From contig JBEONO010000007.1 of NCBI GenBank assembly GCA_040544425.1, positions 1-64,000 of the forward strand: a stretch of 64,000 nt of DNA, written 5' to 3'. This document shows positions 1 to 7,621 of the stretch, piece by piece; within the stretch, counting starts at the first letter, position 1, and each line of letters starts with the position of its first letter. This stretch comes from Solimicrobium sp040544425. Lineage in GTDB: Bacteria; Pseudomonadota; Gammaproteobacteria; Burkholderiales; Burkholderiaceae_D. The notes under the pieces were generated by a model. It saw nothing but the letters and a program-made list of their open reading frames with translations, was not told the origin of the DNA and made no database searches. Made by a program: the position numbers and the translations under genes.

Positions 1-923
1 GCTGGCATCGGCATCATTTCAGCGCGCTCATGTTCCAGCATTTCTGCCACACTAAACGCATCATGCTCTGGGTGTCGCAACTCACTCCAGAGAGCACGGC
101 AGCGTTCGCCCAGCCAGACATTGAGCTCGGCAAAGGATGAGAATTGACGTTGCTGCGCCTCGATCCAGATTCGCCGTCGGCTGTCTTGCACGTTCTTTTC
201 GACGATGCCTTTCTCCCAACCTGACGCCACATTGCAGAAATCGGAATCAAACAAATAGTGGGCGCACATCACGGCAAAGCGAGCATTGACCGTGCGGCCT
301 TTGCTTTTGTTGACCTTGTCGACGGCCGTCTTCATGTTGTCGTAAATGCCGCGCCGGGGAATGCCACCCAGCGCCGTGAAGGACCGGGTGTGGGCATCAA
401 ACAGCATTTCATGGCCCTGGCTGGGATACGCAACCAACCAGAACGCACGGCTGGCGCACAGTTTGAGATGGGACACCTGCATGCGCCGATATACGCCGCC
501 GATGACTAAACCTTCTTCGCTCCAGTCGAACTGAAAGGCTTCACCCAGTTCAAATTTTAATGGCACAAAGGCATGAGGTGCTTTGCCTTCACGGCCGCGC
601 CAGTCACGGATGAAATCGGTGACGCCACTATAACCACCGTCGTAACCTTGGCCCTTGATTTGAGTAAACAGAGCTTTGGCGGTTCGCCGGTCTTGTTTGA
701 GGCGATGTGCATCCGCTTTGAGAGCTTGCTCCAATTCGGCATGATAAGGACTGAGTTTCAGCGGCCCAAGTCCGCGCCGGTAGGATGGAACTGATAATTC
801 ACCTTCTGGTTTCCTGAGCCAGGTGCGTATCGTATTGCGCGACAGACCTGTGCGCCTGGAAATTTCATGCAGCGACAGTTTGTCGCGTAAAAACATCCGC
901 CGTATCTTGCCTAACATGTCCAT
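1..923 (-). CDS. istA: IS21-family transposase IstA (partial, 3' end outside window)
   Basis: The frame is open from ATG at 923 to the window edge, about 307 residues, against roughly 500 for complete IstA. The N-terminus has a helix-turn-helix (about residues 8-35, LSLHEISRRTGLSRNTIR) for binding IS ends. The DDE integrase core is visible: first Asp in FDWSEE, second Asp in YDNMKTAV, and Glu in WEKGIVEKNV. These are the standard IS21 signatures. A second in-frame ATG lies two codons downstream at 917. No stop or frameshift is seen in the visible part, so the transposase may be intact. IstA catalyses cut-and-join transposition with IstB, which is not in the window. Confidence 0.88.
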   Translation of the reverse strand, partial: MDMLGKIRRMFLRDKLSLHEISRRTGLSRNTIRTWLRKPEGELSVPSYRRGLGPLKLSPYHAELEQALKADAHRLKQDRRTAKALFTQIKGQGYDGGYSGVTDFIRDWRGREGKAPHAFVPLKFELGEAFQFDWSEEGLVIGGVYRRMQVSHLKLCASRAFWLVAYPSQGHEMLFDAHTRSFTALGGIPRRGIYDNMKTAVDKVNKSKGRTVNARFAVMCAHYLFDSDFCNVASGWEKGIVEKNVQDSRRRIWIEAQQRQFSSFAELNVWLGERCRALWSELRHPEHDAFSVAEMLEHERAEMMPMP

Positions 924-940
924 AGTGATCACCTTTTTCT

Positions 941-963
941 CCCTGCCTAACTATTAGGCAGGG
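941..963. promoter_or_regulatory. 10-bp perfect palindrome upstream of istA
   Basis: Arms 941-950 and 954-963 are perfect 10-bp inverted repeats (ccctgcctaa) around a 3-bp centre. They lie 18 bases before the istA start. The position fits an operator or an RNA hairpin limiting transposase expression. There is no T-run after it in the istA direction that would make a clear terminator. The function is inferred. Confidence 0.4.
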
Positions 964-976
964 TAAGTAGAACACC

Positions 977-1030
977 TGGGTCAATTTTGAGTCGGCATAA
1001 CTCCTGTTAGTGGGTCAATTTTCGGTCGGC
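977..1030. repeat. IS21 terminal-region direct repeats (two 20-bp copies)
   Basis: Copies at 977-996 and 1011-1030 share TGGGTCAATTTT and GTCGGC, differ at two or so positions, and start 34 bp apart. Multiple internal repeats at the ends are typical of IS21 elements and are taken as transposase binding sites. Confidence 0.7.
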
Positions 1031-1037
1031 GGCAACA

Positions 1038-1166
1038 GTCCATGCTTTAAACTTGACTGGCGGCTCTGGAGGCGACGTGGATCTGTACAAGCTCAATTAC
1101 GGCTACCTAACGAATCCAGAGGTCAGAGCACAAATCAATTCGATACTGAGGCAATATGGAATTTAA
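1038..1166 (+). pseudogene. 3' remnant of a gene cut by the IS element
   Basis: A plus-strand frame enters directly from the IS boundary and ends at TAA 1164-1166. It encodes 42 residues beginning VHALNLTGGSGGDVDLYKLN and ending in RQYGI. I do not recognise the family. The abrupt start at the IS end and the tight overlap with the next small ORF suggest the tail of a real gene truncated by insertion. Its missing 5' part should lie left of the element unless it was deleted. Confidence 0.45.
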
Positions 1167-1263
1167 TTTAAAGTATGCAATCTGGATGATAGTCTTGGTC
1201 GTGGTCGAGTTGTTGTTGGTTTGGGCCGCCGCACAAATTAAGGTAAAGGATGTGGAACGCTGA
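1156..1263 (+). CDS. putative 35-residue single-span membrane peptide
   Basis: ATG at 1156 overlaps the end of the preceding truncated frame by 11 bases, which suggests translational coupling. The product has a short polar start, one hydrophobic helix (about residues 9-27, IWMIVLVVVELLLVWAAA) and a charged tail KVKDVER. It resembles small membrane peptides coded beside phage or island genes, but no family is recognised. It could be non-functional now that the upstream gene has been cut. Confidence 0.35.
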   Translation: MEFNLKYAIWMIVLVVVELLLVWAAAQIKVKDVER

Positions 1264-1367
1264 TATGGTAAGCGAAGCTTGCTTGTTACGCTTTGATGTT
1301 ATGTGTATAAATAAAAAAATCAAACCCTCTCGCAACCTGCATAAAATAAGCGTTTCAGCGAAAATGT

Positions 1368-1400
1368 AACCCACAAAAAATCAAATTTTGGTGGGTTTTT
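1368..1400 (+). terminator. probable rho-independent terminator
   Basis: Left arm aacccac (from 1368) pairs with gtgggtt near 1391-1397 and is followed by ttttt. A-rich and T-rich flanks extend the pairing with a bulge. It would end the plus-strand unit of the truncated gene and small peptide. Confidence 0.5.
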
Positions 1401-1437
1401 ATTTCCCTAAAATTAGAAATTGTCGTATAAACTTGTA

Positions 1438-1556
1438 CTAGTTCTGAGGGGGCTTTTGCTCGGAATGGTTCACTAGATTTTGTTCCAGTTTTGTTCCCAT
1501 TTTCCGAACGTGTGAGTTAACTTCTTGATTAAGAAGACGTTTTAAGCGATGTCTCA
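1438..1556 (-). pseudogene. C-terminal fragment of an unknown accessory gene abutting ychF
   Basis: On the minus strand, just where homology to ychF ends, a different frame runs to TAG at 1438-1440. It encodes about 39 residues containing LRHRLKRLLNQEVNSH and ending HSEQKPPQN. There is no start codon at its upstream edge, so it reads as the 3' tail of a gene fused to the ychF break. The basic, then polar tail would suit a recombinase C-terminus, but that is composition only and I do not assign it. Confidence 0.3.
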
Positions 1557-1658
1557 AAAGGGATAATTCTCAGCCGGGATGCCTGCTTTGGTCAGCGCAT
1601 TGAACAGAGTGGATTTGCCTACGTTGGGAAGGCCGACGATGCCGCATTGGAGACTCAT
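1554..1658 (-). pseudogene. ychF: 5' fragment of ychF (redox-regulated ATPase YchF), 34 codons
   Basis: ATG at 1658 opens a frame reading MSLQCGIVGLPNVGKSTLFN and continuing to AENYPF, an exact match to the conserved YchF N-terminus. It includes the P-loop GLPNVGKST. In intact YchF (about 363 residues) Cys-Thr-Ile-Glu follows YPF; here the next codon is TGA and similarity stops. The fragment keeps about 240 bp of plausible native upstream sequence (1659-1906). It therefore looks like the original 5' end of ychF severed by integration or deletion at the TATCCCTTTTG site. A full copy or the displaced 3' part should exist elsewhere, since YchF is nearly universal. Confidence 0.75.
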
Positions 1659-1906
1659 GACTGTCTTTCTAAAACAAGGAGTTAGTCGTGTTTCACTTTC
1701 AGGGCATTTTTGAATCTGGCTGAAATTATAAAAAACACACTGTTAGGCGGAAATGAATTAAATCTGAGGATAGGTCACAGGAATTTGCATTCATAAATTA
1801 TCGCGATTGTAACCGTATCAGGCGCACTTATCAAACAAGCCGGGTCCGTGGCCGACGGGCGCAATCGATAGATTGATGATTGCTTTTGATACCTTGGCCT
1901 GGAAAA

Positions 1907-2557
1907 TCACTGCTGCAGCACTGCGCTCACGGCCGACGTATCACTGAACGTAATGCGCACCGGATTTTCTGCCATACCCAAACTATGTGCCTCCATGGCC
2001 AGTTTAAAAAATTCGCCGATCAGCGCGCGTTCATTTTCTTTGGCGGCAGGAGTACATTCGAGTTGGCCTTCTGTATCCTGATGGCAGACTATATTGGTTG
2101 AGATTATTGGGGCCAGTTGCGCGGAAATTGCTGACAACGCCGCAGTGATGGACGCAGCGCGCGCCGCACGCTGCCGGGCCAGTTGTGATTGCATCCCAAG
2201 CCCGGAATTGACGATACGGGAGTTAAGCGATGTGGACTGCCAATTGGAAGTTCCCCAGCCTTGATTTTCTGACGTAACAGGCGGAGTTGGACTGGCAACT
2301 TTGGCTATCGTATTGTCTGTTGGCCGGGCGACACTCTGCTTCGGAACAGGTACCAATAGCTCGCTGATTTTTTTAATTTTTAATTGTGCAGGCCATTGAT
2401 TGCGGACGGCATAAAAAAATACACTGACCGAGACAGGAGATATCGTTTGACTCACTGGTTTTGGAACTTTCATTTGCTGCATCAGACCGGCCAGCAGTAA
2501 TGCATGGATCAGAAAAACCGAAGTGAGCGAAATTGAATATTGGGCAGTTTTTTTCAT
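1907..2557 (-). CDS. TonB-like single-span periplasmic protein of unknown function
   Basis: The product has 216 residues from ATG 2557; a TTG at 2587 would add ten residues but has no better ribosome site. It starts MKKTAQYS, then has one hydrophobic segment (about residues 8-27) and a proline-containing periplasmic region. That layout is like the N-terminus of TonB energy transducers, but no TonB C-terminal domain is recognised. The C-terminal half has a two-Cys motif (CHQDTEGQLEC) that could form a disulfide, and ends in a short predicted beta/alpha region. It is the last gene after the 741-residue secreted protein on the same strand, 82 bases downstream, so it probably serves the same envelope function. 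Confidence 0.6.
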   Translation of the reverse strand: MKKTAQYSISLTSVFLIHALLLAGLMQQMKVPKPVSQTISPVSVSVFFYAVRNQWPAQLKIKKISELLVPVPKQSVARPTDNTIAKVASPTPPVTSENQGWGTSNWQSTSLNSRIVNSGLGMQSQLARQRAARAASITAALSAISAQLAPIISTNIVCHQDTEGQLECTPAAKENERALIGEFFKLAMEAHSLGMAENPVRITFSDTSAVSAVLQQ

Positions 2558-2639
2558 CGGTTCAGCAGTTGAGATTTTTAACGCCAATGAGGTAAGCAGG
2601 CGCGAAAAATCGCGCCTGATCCATACTCACACCTTCACC

Positions 2640-4865
2640 TTATTGCACGACCCCGTCAATCACCTTTGGACTTGCAGTGACGATTGGTTTAACGCCGATG
2701 TACAGGGAATCCGATGGATTGGTCATATCATGCACACCGGTGCCAGGTGGCGTCAGCGGTGTGAGGGTCAGGGCGGCACATTGCGCTGCCCCGGCTCCAA
2801 GATCCTTCAGTCGAATCTCTTCATCCAAAGCCTTAACGATCAATGCAGTTCCGTTTAACGTCATGGTAGCGCCGTCGGGTATTGAGAACGATGGGACGTA
2901 GCGCACCCCGTTGCCGTTGCAATTGCTGGCACTGTTATCGTCAGGATTGACGCAGTAACCCGGAATGCCCTGAACATTCCCAAAACCGTCAAATTGCAAC
3001 TGAATGGTCTTTCCACTCCAGGTTCCGAAGTCTGTTCCAGACGGCACGGTGTAAGCGATATTTTGAGGCGGATCGAATGCCACCACACTGCCGTCAGCTG
3101 TTTTCGTCAGCCATAGCGATTGATTCCACTGACTGGTCCCGGTCGACCAGGTATAGTACGCCGGTGCTGAATTTGGTTCGCAGACGGTCGATCCAGACAG
3201 GCAGGCTACAAAAGGCGTGGTAAACAGCCGACCGGTCGTAACACCGTTCTGGTACATGGGATTGTTATTAAAAAAAGCAGCGTTGCTAATCGTCATTGCG
3301 GTGCCGTTTTCCAATAGTCCCCCACTCCCAAACCCATAGCTGAATGTCGATGCAGTGCTTGGTGCCGAGAACCATTGCGATGCGGTCGTTGCATCATATG
3401 GCAGGGGCACATTTCCTGATGAATACGCGTTCGCAGCATTGACCGAGGCCGTGCTTGGGCAGTTGTTCAGGCAATACAAGGTAGTTGGTTCGGATGCTGA
3501 GCCGGGAACGACCAGCGATTGTGAATAATAATCGACTGGATCACCGGCCACATGATCAGCTGACGCTGCTGGAATATTGATGCTTCCGCCGAAAGAATCG
3601 GACCATCCTGTCAGGGCCAGCCCGTCAAGCGAGCCGGAATTGACCGTGGCAGGTGTCGTCAGCCCTGAGAATATGCAACCATTGTTGCCGCACTGTTGAG
3701 CACCGATGACGGTAAAATTGGCGCTCGCATTATTCCATTGCATTTGCCAGTTACCCCAGCCCGTTACCGCGGGATCACCACCAGTTGTTTTGCCGGTCAG
3801 GTCGCCATTAAAATAAAATGGTATGCCGTCCAAGGCGGACAGCGTGGTCACATTTTGAGTCCACTTGATCAGTTTGCCACTCAATTTTGAAAGATTGTAG
3901 GTTGATACATTTCCGGGGCGTTGATCCTTAACCAGCAATCCTGCGATCGGACTGGCGTCCGCAATGGTATTCAGATCAAGGCCCTGAAAATTAATACCGA
4001 AATAGCCGGCAAAACCATAATACGAATTGCCTGCATAGGTCGCAGTAATCTGAAAGCTTGGATTAGCCTCATCGACTCGCGTACCATCACTGTCTCTGTA
4101 TGTTCCATAGCGCCACACTGATCTTGCGGCATTTGCTTTCAGTCTGTCGAAGCACTGATCGTGTGTCCCGTCGCTGCGGCGAAAGAAGGCCTCGTTGTAA
4201 TTGAAATTAAACGTTGTGGCCGGTGATGCAATACTGATTGTGCCACTTCCTGATGTCGTGGAGGTGGCAGTCATGCTGAGCCCGGAGTTGGATGAATTCG
4301 GCCCGGTTTCGTATGATTGCAGATTGCCTGAGCTTGAATTTATAAAGCCGTTGAAATCGGTATTGGACGCCTGATCTTTGCCGATGTAATCCAGACGAAA
4401 AACCCCATATGGCGGCACATCGGATGGTGATTGAGATACGGAGACATTCACATAAATATTTTTAACCTTTCCCTCTTCGGTTAATGACATCCAAACCTTG
4501 CTGACCATCGGATCGTTGTTGCTTGCCCGCGTTGCGTTGACAACTGCGGTCATGTAATTGGTGGCAGCACTTGCACCCGATGAGCCTGAGGATCCGCCTG
4601 AGTGTTTGGACTGGCACTTGTTAATGTCAACCAGAGCAATATAGGGACCGACGTTAAGCATACCGCTGCCATCAACATTAAATGCATTCATTATGCAAAG
4701 AATCATATTCACATTGCCAATGGCATCTGATGTAGCGTCTTGCACATATTCGCTCTGACTGTCTGTAAAATAGGGCGTCCCCGCTGGTGGCGCGGCGTCG
4801 GCTGCAGCACTGAAGAAAGACGCTGCCAAAAAAGGAATAAATTTTTTGAATTTGACTGATTTCAT
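2640..4865 (-). CDS. large secreted Ser/Gly/Thr-rich protein, function unknown
   Basis: The product has 741 residues. A clear signal peptide (about 1-24, ending AAADA before APP) directs it out of the cytoplasm. The mature part is rich in Ser, Gly, Asn, Thr and aromatic residues, and alternates short beta-like stretches, suggesting an extracellular or surface beta-rich fold. Cysteines occur in close pairs (for example CGNNGC, CLNNC, CLSGSTVC), consistent with disulfides. No catalytic motif is recognised. It starts 10 bases after the small lipoprotein gene and is followed by the TonB-like gene, so the three form one apparent operon. Possible roles are a surface adhesin or structural protein; this is a guess from composition. 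Confidence 0.65.
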   Translation of the reverse strand: MKSVKFKKFIPFLAASFFSAAADAAPPAGTPYFTDSQSEYVQDATSDAIGNVNMILCIMNAFNVDGSGMLNVGPYIALVDINKCQSKHSGGSSGSSGASAATNYMTAVVNATRASNNDPMVSKVWMSLTEEGKVKNIYVNVSVSQSPSDVPPYGVFRLDYIGKDQASNTDFNGFINSSSGNLQSYETGPNSSNSGLSMTATSTTSGSGTISIASPATTFNFNYNEAFFRRSDGTHDQCFDRLKANAARSVWRYGTYRDSDGTRVDEANPSFQITATYAGNSYYGFAGYFGINFQGLDLNTIADASPIAGLLVKDQRPGNVSTYNLSKLSGKLIKWTQNVTTLSALDGIPFYFNGDLTGKTTGGDPAVTGWGNWQMQWNNASANFTVIGAQQCGNNGCIFSGLTTPATVNSGSLDGLALTGWSDSFGGSINIPAASADHVAGDPVDYYSQSLVVPGSASEPTTLYCLNNCPSTASVNAANAYSSGNVPLPYDATTASQWFSAPSTASTFSYGFGSGGLLENGTAMTISNAAFFNNNPMYQNGVTTGRLFTTPFVACLSGSTVCEPNSAPAYYTWSTGTSQWNQSLWLTKTADGSVVAFDPPQNIAYTVPSGTDFGTWSGKTIQLQFDGFGNVQGIPGYCVNPDDNSASNCNGNGVRYVPSFSIPDGATMTLNGTALIVKALDEEIRLKDLGAGAAQCAALTLTPLTPPGTGVHDMTNPSDSLYIGVKPIVTASPKVIDGVVQ

Positions 4866-4875
4866 TTTGATTCCC

Positions 4876-5046
4876 CTATTTGGCCGTGACGACCGAAATG
4901 TTCGCTGGTGTTTTTACAGCAACTACTGTTGCGGTGGGAGGGGGGGTGGGGGCCGGACTCGCCGCTGTTGACGAGCCTCCGCTGCCGCAGCCGATTAAGG
5001 TGCTGCTTAACATGGCTGTCGCAAGACACAACGCTATCTTATTCAT
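4876..5046 (-). CDS. small lipoprotein (56 residues)
   Basis: ATG at 5046 follows a strong AAGGAG ribosome site about seven bases upstream, which decides this start over longer frames reaching 5223. Residues 1-19 form a lipoprotein signal and the lipobox LIGC gives lipidated Cys20. After it come GSGGSS and a proline-rich linker (PAPTPPPT), then a short tail ending SVVTAK. It is too short for an enzyme and may be an anchor or assembly partner for the secreted 741-residue protein, whose gene begins 10 bases downstream. No family is recognised. Confidence 0.65.
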   Translation of the reverse strand: MNKIALCLATAMLSSTLIGCGSGGSSTAASPAPTPPPTATVVAVKTPANISVVTAK

Positions 5047-5088
5047 AACGAACTCCTTCTTGAGGTTTTTTATCTGGACTGCAGATAC

Positions 5089-5129
5089 AAAAAACGTTAG
5101 TCTGATCAATAGGATATTGATCAGACTAA
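5089..5129 (-). terminator. strong hairpin plus T-run in the leader of the lipoprotein operon
   Basis: Arms 5097-5110 and 5116-5129 form a perfect 14-bp inverted repeat around a 5-bp loop. Read on the minus strand it is followed by CG and six T (5094-5089), the form of a rho-independent terminator. It lies about 43 bases before the lipoprotein start with no gene upstream on that strand, so it would act inside the operon's own leader. Confidence 0.65.
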
Positions 5130-5380
5130 AATCTGGCGTAGAGCATGGTGAACCGTTCCAAGTCAACGCAATGACCATGCATTGGTTGTCGTTAAGTGTA
5201 GAAACACGGAATGCCATATTCAATGCAATACCATATTGAATTAATTCATGACTGCGTTGAATTCATAGTTGGGCTGTTCGGGTATGAGTTGAAAATGTAA
5301 AAAAGAAAACCGGAGCGCGACACTTCAATTTTTCGGATTGAATCAGCAGTTAAATCGCGTTCATTAAACTAATCACAAAT

Positions 5381-6421
5381 ATGGCAGAGACAAAAAAATA
5401 TCAACGTTGCATGGTAATGGCCGGTGGGGGATTTCATTTTGGGTACTACCTGGGAATTTACGCCGCCTTGTGCGAAGCGAATCAACCACCTGATGTACTG
5501 TTGGCCAGTTGCGGTGGTGCGATTGCTGCAGCGTTGATTCAATCTTTGCCGGATGACGCCGAACGACGGGCCTGGTTGTCCGCACCGCAGATGTATCATT
5601 TCTGGCGCGGTCTGAAATCAACCCACAGGGCGAAAATGAGCCATGCGTTTGCCAGTGCCATGAAACGTCGTATTCTTGGACACAGTGCCAAATATATTCC
5701 TGATTTATTTCACGACTATATGTTTGAAATACCAGCCCAGTTACCTTTGCCGCACGCGTCGGCGAATTACATTGATGTGGCTATCGTCGCAGGAAAATTG
5801 AATTATGCCGAGTCCGAAGCAGGTCAGTTGCGCGGGGAACGTAAACTTTTTTCCGAGGTGGTTTTCTGCAATCAGCGCACGGCTGATTTATTGGAATCGC
5901 TGCCTTCACCATTCAGTGACACAATGTATGGTGACACGGCCATCAGTGACAAATTGTTGACCGATACCAGCATGTCAGTTGCAGACGCGGTGCGTGCATC
6001 GATATCAGATATGTTTTACTTTCGCTGTCACAGTCACGGCACAGGCGACTATATCGGAGGCGTGATTGATTTGTTTCCGATTGAAATTGCTGACCGAATC
6101 GCCGCCAGTGTGACGATGGAATTAAAAGGCGGCTACGACGACACCTATGGAATTCCTGCTATCCAGACTGTACTCGGATTCAATGGCAACCAGCGTTTGC
6201 AGCAGGTACTGCGTCAGCATGCCGATGTCTGGGTCAACACCGCGGATATGGAGCAGGTGTTTGCACACCAGCGTATCCAGCAAAAAGTGATCTGGTACAA
6301 AAATAAAATTCAGATAGTCACGCCCAATTCCTATGAGGACTATGTGCGAATGATCGAGGCCCAATGGGAATTTGGCTACCAAAGGGCAAAGCTCGGTTTA
6401 GCTCAGAGCCTGGTCCAATAG
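5381..6421 (+). CDS. patatin-like protein with altered catalytic dyad
   Basis: The product has 346 residues. Patatin-like phospholipases use a Ser in GXSXG, an Asp in DG[GA], and a glycine-rich oxyanion loop. Here the oxyanion loop is present (GGG, residues 15-17), and the structural motif AVRASIS (about 203-209) matches the patatin fold. The nucleophile elbow, however, reads A42-S-C44-G-G46, with Cys where Ser is expected. The DGG site reads I225-G-G, with Ile in place of Asp, then VIDLFPI. It may therefore be a pseudoenzyme or use a thiol nucleophile. There is no signal peptide. It converges on glcF and overlaps its end by 24 bases. Confidence 0.65.
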   Translation: MAETKKYQRCMVMAGGGFHFGYYLGIYAALCEANQPPDVLLASCGGAIAAALIQSLPDDAERRAWLSAPQMYHFWRGLKSTHRAKMSHAFASAMKRRILGHSAKYIPDLFHDYMFEIPAQLPLPHASANYIDVAIVAGKLNYAESEAGQLRGERKLFSEVVFCNQRTADLLESLPSPFSDTMYGDTAISDKLLTDTSMSVADAVRASISDMFYFRCHSHGTGDYIGGVIDLFPIEIADRIAASVTMELKGGYDDTYGIPAIQTVLGFNGNQRLQQVLRQHADVWVNTADMEQVFAHQRIQQKVIWYKNKIQIVTPNSYEDYVRMIEAQWEFGYQRAKLGLAQSLVQ

Positions 6422-7618
6422 TTCAATCCAGTGCATGACCGGGGTTGCCGTGCCCGACTGAAGATGGGCGATGCAGCCAATGTTGGCGCTGACAATTTTT
6501 TCTGCGCCGGTAGCATGCAGACTGCTTAATTTTTGATCGCGTAAAGTGGTACTGAGTTCAGGTTGCAGAATCGAATAGGTGCCGGCAGATCCGCAACATA
6601 AATGACTGTTGGCGCAGCGGCTGACGTTAATGCCGATACTGGCCAAGACTTGCTCAACCGTGCCGGTAATTTTTTGCGCATGCTGCAAACTGCAGGGCGG
6701 ATGGTAGGCGATATTTTCGCGTGACCCATGTTTGAATGCGCCAAGTTGGTCCGTGTACTGCATCAATATTTCACTCAGATCATAAGTGGCCGCACTGATT
6801 TTTTTCGCTTTGTCGGCATATGCCAAATCGTGTTTGAGCAAATGTCCGTAATCTTTAACCAAGGTGCCACATCCTGACGCGGTCATGATGATCGCTTCGG
6901 CACCGGATTCCAATAACGGCAGCCACGCATCAATATTGCGTTTGGCATCGGCTATGGCTCCGTCTTCATCATTTAAATGCGCCCGAATTGCTCCGCAACA
7001 GCCAGCCCGCTGAGCGACGAGCAGTTGAATTCCCAATTTGTCGAGGACGCGTGCCGTGGCGGCATTGATATTGGGCGACATACCGGGTTGGACGCAACCA
7101 TCCAGCAGAATCATTTTCTTAATATGCGTGCCGGTTGGACATGCGCTGCCGGCCTGGAACGCCGGAATTTTCTGAGCGAGTTTGGCTGGTAATATCGGAC
7201 GCAGAGCCTGCCCGGTTCTGAGCAAGGGTTTAAACAACCAGGCGCGTGGCAATACCGTTTTTAAGACTGCCCGCTGCATTGCCGGAAAATACCCGCGTCC
7301 GACCTGCTGCTCCACGATCTTGCGGCCAATGTCGACCAGCTTTCCGTACTCGACTCCGGACGGACAGGTGGTCTCGCAATTGCGGCAAGTCAGACAGCGA
7401 TCCAGATGCAGCAGTGTGCTTTGCGTTGCGCTCTGACCTTCCAGCACTTGTTTAATTAAATAAATCCGGCCACGCGGTCCGTCAAGTTCGTCGCCCAGCA
7501 ATTGATAAGTGGGGCAGGTGGCATTGCAAAATCCGCAGTGTACGCATTTGCTTATCAGCTTTTCTGCTTCATTTCCCTCGCGGGTCGCCTTGATGATGTC
7601 GCTGAGTTTGGTCTGCAT
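6398..7618 (-). CDS. glcF: glycolate oxidase iron-sulfur subunit GlcF
   Basis: The product has 406 residues, the usual length. It has two ferredoxin-type 4Fe-4S motifs near the N-terminus (CVHCGFCNATCP at about 25-36 and CLTCRNCETTCP) and two CCG domains (GCCG and LCCG) of the heterodisulfide-reductase type. It passes electrons from the GlcD/GlcE flavin subunits toward the quinone pool during glycolate oxidation to glyoxylate. It is the last gene of glcD-glcE-glcF, starting three bases after glcE ends. The 3' end overlaps the convergent patatin-like gene. Confidence 0.95.
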   Translation of the reverse strand: MQTKLSDIIKATREGNEAEKLISKCVHCGFCNATCPTYQLLGDELDGPRGRIYLIKQVLEGQSATQSTLLHLDRCLTCRNCETTCPSGVEYGKLVDIGRKIVEQQVGRGYFPAMQRAVLKTVLPRAWLFKPLLRTGQALRPILPAKLAQKIPAFQAGSACPTGTHIKKMILLDGCVQPGMSPNINAATARVLDKLGIQLLVAQRAGCCGAIRAHLNDEDGAIADAKRNIDAWLPLLESGAEAIIMTASGCGTLVKDYGHLLKHDLAYADKAKKISAATYDLSEILMQYTDQLGAFKHGSRENIAYHPPCSLQHAQKITGTVEQVLASIGINVSRCANSHLCCGSAGTYSILQPELSTTLRDQKLSSLHATGAEKIVSANIGCIAHLQSGTATPVMHWIELLDQALS

Positions 7619-7621
7619 GAA

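Larger units (their letters stand above)
1..1037 (-). mobile_element. IS21-family insertion sequence, right part only
   Basis: This is one end of an IS21-type element that runs off the left edge of the window. It holds the start and middle of istA; the istB helper ATPase expected after it would lie outside. On the minus strand the proposed terminus begins TGTTGCCGCC at 1037, and IS21 ends usually begin TG. Two near-identical 20-bp repeats (977-996 and 1011-1030) sit just inside this end, as IS21 ends often carry. The reading frame at 1038-1166 is cut exactly at this boundary, which supports the terminus. The target-site duplication cannot be checked without the other end. Confidence 0.8.
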
